Shown here piece by piece: positions 59,101-64,000 of a stretch of DNA of 64,000 nt; positions within the stretch are counted from its first letter, which is position 1, and every line of letters begins with the position of its first letter. The stretch covers positions 3,966,623-4,030,622 of the forward strand of contig JAJEKV010000027.1 in assembly GCA_021234155.1 (NCBI GenBank), given 5' to 3'. This stretch comes from Isoetes taiwanensis. Its lineage: Eukaryota; Streptophyta; Lycopodiopsida; Isoetales; Isoetaceae. The notes below the pieces were generated by a model, which saw only the letters and a list, made by a program, of their open reading frames with translations, made no database searches and had not been told where the DNA came from. Both the position numbers and the translations under genes were made by a program.

Positions 59101-61198
59101 ATAAGTTGGCTTAGCCAAAGAGCTTTAGCACGTTCCTTTTTGTGATAATCTGAAACAAATATTACTTCGGCAGCAGCTTTCAGTGCATTTTCTTCTGTAG
59201 CATCTCGCAAATACTTTTCAAGAACAGTTTGAGGTTCTCGACCAAGTCCTCGTGGGGACAGGGCATCAATTAAACCCTTGGGGGACATTGAGGTCGTTGC
59301 ATTGATATCATTCACATTCATTGGGCTCCAAGCTTCCTCTTGTTTGATTTGAATAGATCTCAATATTTCCTGACTTGTTGATGGAGTGGTACATTGCTGC
59401 AGTATCTCTTCCCAGCTTGAATAATTTATTTCTTCTTTAGGAACAACTTTATTTGGCCCAGTAGACCCTAATAATTGGTTCCAGCCAGATAAATCCAGAG
59501 TAACAGCAGAAGAGATTGGCTTAGGACCGAGAAGATCTGTGCCAAAAGAGTTGCTGTTAGATAATACTTACTAAAGACCCACAAACCTTGAAAACTCTAC
59601 TTTATGAAGCATATAACCAAGATAGTGATGAATGAGATTGACAATAATACCACGGGTTTAGAGCAAAATAGGGCAATATGTAAAAATAACAGCCTCACCT
59701 GGATTTTTTAGCAAATCTGCAAGGTCCATTTCACTTGAAGACACTGTTTGATGTGGTTCTCTATTCGAAAGGAGCTGGCTAGACTGAACATTGAGCGGCA
59801 GTTGCTGATTTGAATAGGACATGGATGTCAGTAGAGAAGACCAGTCCGTTGAGATGTCCTTATAATCGACCCCTTGCTCCACTAAAGGTCCATTTTCATG
59901 CTCTAAATCATAAATTTCCCCATCTGAATCCACGTCCTCTACCTCTGAAGACATTGTAGAGCCGGTAACATCAGATGACATAGGACCATTTACTTCAAGT
60001 TCAGAAGCCGTCGGTGAGGGATATGCAGCATTTGGCTGTGAGATAGAGTTTGCAACAAGAGCTTCCTGTCTTGTGGCTCCATCAGTAGAATGGTCCCGGG
60101 ATGGACGAAATCTGTTAGCCTGAACCATATATTATATTAGCAAAAACAACTATATTATAAATTGCTGAGGCATCACACATCATAGATTATCTTACCTGAG
60201 ATACTTCAAGGTAATGAACAAGAACAATGTGTTCATATGCCCTGTAAGCAAAATAGAATAAGATTGTGGAGGTGTAGCAACCAGAATTTCAAGCATTTGA
60301 GCCTCTTACCCTTCAAGCATCCAATAGCTTCGTCTCTGAAAGTTTGGATTTTCTTCTCCGTGGGCATAATAACAGTGCAGCACGTCAACACATCCCGCCT
60401 GCAAAGACACCTCTATTAATCACCACCCTATGACACAGTTGTTTATGGAGGCATTTATCCTAAATATTAGCATTTTGTCTTAGGAAAATGGAAAAGGTTG
60501 AGCGAGGTAGTTTGCTAAACGTTTTGCAACCATTTCCTTTGCATGCATTACCAAAAATTCCAGTCCTATCTTACTTGCAGTTCTGAACTTTATATACCAC
60601 CTATCACGCTGAAAGCCCATTGAAATAGACAGGGAAAACAAGTGTGACTGCTACCTTCAGGCGCTCATGGGCCTCTCGGACGGTCTTCCCATCCTTTTTC
60701 TTCCGCCAATTGTGTCCATCCTTTCGAAAATAGCGCAAAGCTTTCCTGTCAAAAAGAAATAGCGAACCACCTGACATAAAAGTCATATTAGTGTTGTTTG
60801 AAACAAACTAAAACAAGGGGTAAGCAGAAACAAGTGCTTGCTCTACTTGATTAAGCATCAAAATCAACAAAATTCTCTTGGAAAATTCTGACACCTTTAT
60901 AGAAGAGTAGACAATTTTGGTATCTCATTTTACCTAACCTTACACAAAAATGAAATACGATAAACAGGGCGACTCTGACGTTGCTTATATTTCCTTCTTC
61001 TAGGTAACAATTAAATATTTTGAAATGAACTACATAAATCTACAACTTTATTCACATACCTGGTGGTCTATTTGGTGGAACAGGGTTAAGCTTGAAGTTA
61101 TATGCCTGGTAATTCCTCAATATTTCACATACTTCAAGGGGCTTCAGCCACCGAGTCTGGGCCTCTTGTATGATTTGACGGATATCAGGCTCTGCCAT
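56112..61198 (-). CDS. CAMTA: CAMTA calmodulin-binding transcription activator, 12 exons
   Basis: Exons (reverse): 61198-61060, 60770-60655, 60398-60310, 60241-60196, 60119-59699, 59536-59166, 59088-59017, 58765-58256, 58074-57422, 57334-56749, 56675-56373, 56138-56112. All junctions are GT-AG and in phase; they sum to 3,333 nt (1,110 aa plus stop). Domain order is that of the family. CG-1 DNA-binding domain, residues 1-130 (TRWLKPLEVCEIL; YFRKDGHNWRKKKDGKTV; DVLHCYYAHGEENPNFQRRS). An acidic/Ser-rich middle. TIG fold at about 589-660 (CMFGEVEVPAEL). Ankyrin repeats at about 760-870 (LHMVAAVGYDWAI; GWTALHWAAAFGR). IQ motifs at about 918-988 (KIQKAYRGHRQK; QIQRKFRGWVRRK). A calmodulin-binding helix at about 1012-1041 (ILEKAVLRWRRKRVGLRGF). 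CAMTAs bind CGCG-type boxes and couple Ca2+/calmodulin to stress gene expression. Start: ATG at 61198 gives the conserved MAEPDIRQII opening. No lesions seen. Confidence 0.95.
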
Positions 61199-62093
61199 AG
61201 GATCCAACGGGTATCATGTTAGATGTGAACTGATTAGAAGCATGAGATTTCAAGTATGTTTAGAAAAGCCACGATCATTATGCAATGCTGAGAGGTTTCG
61301 CAGATAACAGTCTAACAACTGATTCTTGAACTTGAAAAGCTAATCAAAAGTTGTGGCTTACTACGTGCTATACACTTCCTAGTTTACACCCAAATTTCCG
61401 ACAGAACACTGCATTGTAAAGAAAGATTGCAGAGCTAATTTGAAGCAAAACCATGCTTATGCGATATCTTTGATTATTCCGGTCAGCCAAATGCGAGGTT
61501 TTCTAAGTCTCAGGGTTTTCAAAGCTTTGTGTTGTCTGCCATAAGTGTTGTTACAAAGATATCAAGCTCAAAGCTAAGATCCGAAGCCCTTTCTTTACTT
61601 TGAAAAAAATACCTGGCCGGACCACTGGGCGCAATCGCCTTGCATCACTCATACTTGTTATGTTAAGAATGTTACGATCTGTCCACCCTCTTCATTCTAC
61701 AAACAAGCAGCAACTCCAGCTCAAACCTTGCAAGCAATTTTGGAAGTGGGTTTTCCTTTACACCGGAGAAACTAGCTTAATTAAAGAAGCCCAGGAGATA
61801 TCTGCCACCAATTGTATTAAACAACCTGTTTTCTACAGAAGAAAATGGCGAACAGCAGCTGCCGCGAAGTCAAAGATGATAGATGAATCAAATTTAAGGA
61901 CGGAAAAGGAAGGTTATTTTTTAAGAGTGTGGAAAGGTCACTAGAATACTATGTTCCATTTCCATTTTACTTTTTACTGCTCTATTTTGGGCATTTTTTA
62001 GCCGTCTAAATGAAATTATTTTTGGCGGCTGACTGGTTTACCAAATGTAAATAGTAGCGTGTTCTTTTTTCCTTTCTCTTGAAGTGGAAAGGT
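61199..62093. other. Upstream region of CAMTA; forward open frame of doubtful meaning
   Basis: The CAMTA promoter and 5' UTR should lie here on the reverse strand; no TATA box is obvious. The forward frame 61600-61944 (114 codons, basic) has no motif and is probably chance. Confidence 0.4.
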
Positions 62094-62200
62094 AAGATCC
62101 CCCATGCTAAGCAAAGTCTTGGAAAGGGCCTCCTTCATTTATAAAAGTAAGATCCCCCATGCCAAGCAAAGTCTTGGAAAGGGCCTTTCTGAATATGATA
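62094..62200. repeat. ~57-bp tandem duplication
   Basis: AAGATCCCCCATGC followed by aagcaaagtcttggaaaggg occurs at about 62094 and again at about 62151, with the second followed by tttctgaatat. Non-coding. Confidence 0.75.
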
Positions 62201-63170
62201 TTTTGTCATGTTGGAACATATATGGTGTATATGGTGAATAGAATCCTTAGGCTGGGTTCATATGCACCTTCACGACCCTCACCATCACGTAAAAGGGCTC
62301 ACCGTTTTAAGCCCACCATCGCCCACCATTGCCAATTTGCACTGGGCAAAACAGGCCCCCTCTCCAGCGATGGTTGCATGTGAACCGGCCCTTAGGGAAG
62401 GCACGTTGCAAATCGCGCAGTTCAACTTCATGCTTGCCTGTCAGTCTTAGACCCATCAATCTTGTTTGTACGTAAAACTCGTTGTTGAATCCATGTCTTC
62501 CAGTATTGAGTTTCCACTTACAAAGTTTTAGGTATTTGTTTAGTTGTTGGCCTATTATATTATTTCGCATATATATCTCATAAGGGAGTTGTTGTCTACC
62601 TACTATATTGCGTCGCATATATGTCTCGTAAGGGAGTTGTTGTCTAGTCCTTGTTAAAGTTTGCATCTTACTCTTTGATTCATAACTTCTACTTGGGCTT
62701 TTTCCATGCTCTTTTCTCCTCGTCATAAAGTCTGGTCATGCTATTTTCAGCCCTTTGAGCCAATACTATCTTGACATGTACCAATGATTCCTTTTGAAGA
62801 ACTCTTGCGATTGCTGCTTCGCTTTCTGGTCTACGTTCTGTCGCTACTCCACATTCTGCGACAAACATAATCGCAACCGTCCTCGTGGCAATAATAAATG
62901 GCTGAAAATAGCCTAACCGGATCTTTACATTGGCTGGATGACCACATGATCTTATTTTTGAAGATGATGGCATTGCTTCCATTCCACATTCTCTATAGGA
63001 GGGTGTAGACACTCCAATGCCTTCGTTTAGATATGCATTCCCATTGAGAAGATCAATTAGATTGAGGGAGTTAGAAGTGAAAGCAAGTTCAAGTAATGAA
63101 CAAAGATAATCTCTAAAGAGATGAATTTTTCTAACTGAGAGAGGCATCTTGGGCAGAGATTTGATCTGCT
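62201..63170 (-). other. Unrecognised reverse open frames
   Basis: Frames at 63147-62689 (152 codons, starting MPLSVRKIHLFRDY) and 62726-62307 overlap in different phases. They contain AECGVATERRPESEAAIARV and Arg/Lys-rich text but no known domain. Both could be chance or parts of a decayed element. Confidence 0.2.
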
Positions 63171-64000
63171 CATATTCGGCCTATGCATTTTTTTATTCAT
63201 CGCCAATCCTTGATGTCATAGTTGCCAAATAGTTAACTTATGTAGAATGCAGTGTGCACTCCTATTCCGTTCATAAGTTCAAACTCAATTCATATGTTGT
63301 CTTCATTGACCCTTCTCGAGTCCAGCATATCGAGACATTTTTGATTAATGGTCTTAAGGTTCTTACCTTGTCACTAGTATCACAGTACCTTGTTGGGATC
63401 TTAGGTTCCCTATGACGCATCTACCAATCCTTTGACTAGAGTGGACATCCAGCTTCTACCTTAGTTCATACCCATTGCAACTAAGTACCTAATCCTAGTA
63501 GGGTGAATTTTCTAACCCATGCGGATTCAATATTCTTTATCCTAGATCTAAGAATACCATGCTATTAAAGATCCAGCTTCTTTATGTTTATAGTCAGTAC
63601 AGTGATATAACAACAATAGACCCACGGATCTAATTGGAAGCAAGCTTCTAACAACTCTACCACCTTGTAAAGTCACACTTTGGTCTTTTATCAGAGATCT
63701 TATTAGTCCCATTGCAAGATTAACCCCAGGTTAAGTCTTGCATTTTTTGAGACCTTGCTCCATTTTTTTTTATTTATTTTTTTATTATGATTGATATTAT
63801 TGGTGCCCTGAAGTCTCAGTGTACAAATGCATATGGTGCTTGTTTAAATTCAATTTTACATCCAATACCATTGATAGTAATTGCTGGCAGGTGTATTGTG
63901 ACCATAGATAGTTGAGTTAAGAATAGGGGTAAACATCAGTTTGCTGACCTCATTGATAACAGATACACGTACATTCATGGCTAGTTGAGGGCATTAAAGG
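63171..64000. other. No gene seen at the window end
   Basis: AT-rich sequence without motif-bearing frames. It has the look of old retrotransposon DNA, but I could not identify an LTR or pol motif. Confidence 0.4.

Noticed and set aside
61600-61944. 114-codon forward open frame upstream of CAMTA
   Set aside because: No motif, and it lies antisense to the expected CAMTA promoter/5' UTR; probably chance.

Overview
This window is nuclear DNA of a land plant. It holds intron-bearing genes of plant families (a complete CAMTA transcription factor, a plant UDP-glycosyltransferase with a PSPG box, B3-domain genes, an F-box gene) among many AT-rich spacers, degraded transposons, dispersed hairpin repeats and very long (GA)n tracts. 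Several introns are very short (59-65 bp). A seed-free plant such as a fern would fit, but the sequence alone does not prove it.

Layout. 1-11 kb: an F-box gene with one frame break, a Ty3/gypsy remnant, a tandem array of 24-bp palindromes (5.7-6.25 kb), several small duplications, and a 5'-truncated B3 gene. 11-19 kb: mostly empty, ending in a reverse-strand B3-domain gene. 19.1-20.5 kb: three tandem copies of an unrecognised ~80-codon gene with the same promoter geometry. 20.65-22.7 kb: a decayed DUF7869-type transposase-like gene on the reverse strand. 23.5-28 kb: a multi-exon gene that appears to join a ParB-like domain to a beta-class DNA-methyltransferase-like domain. Nine copies of a GC-rich palindrome (ATCGCGNNCGCGAT) lie in its introns and 3' flank. 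This is the most unusual locus in the window. 28-31 kb: no convincing gene. 31.17-43.09 kb: a repeat-rich block bounded by related sequences in inverted orientation. It contains a dead two-ORF LINE, six (GA)n tracts, four copies of an element with a (GA)n core, and two TIR elements, each beside a GC-rich hairpin. 43.1-44.6 kb: a complete two-exon UDP-glycosyltransferase. 46.6-51.5 kb: fragments of an oxysterol-binding-protein-related gene and a BAHD acyltransferase. 52.9-53.6 kb: a segmental tandem duplication. 56.1-61.2 kb: a complete 12-exon CAMTA gene (1,110 codons) on the reverse strand. 61.2-64 kb: no recognised gene.

Only CAMTA and the UGT read as clearly intact housekeeping or metabolic genes. 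The reverse B3 gene and two of the three small ORFs may be intact. The F-box gene, the forward B3 copy, the LINE, the DUF7869 gene, the ORP fragment and one small ORF carry frame breaks or stops. The ParB/methyltransferase gene has four splice junctions that keep frame, plus two frame changes I could not resolve. No operon logic applies; the genes look independent apart from the tandem small-ORF family and the gene-plus-palindrome locus.
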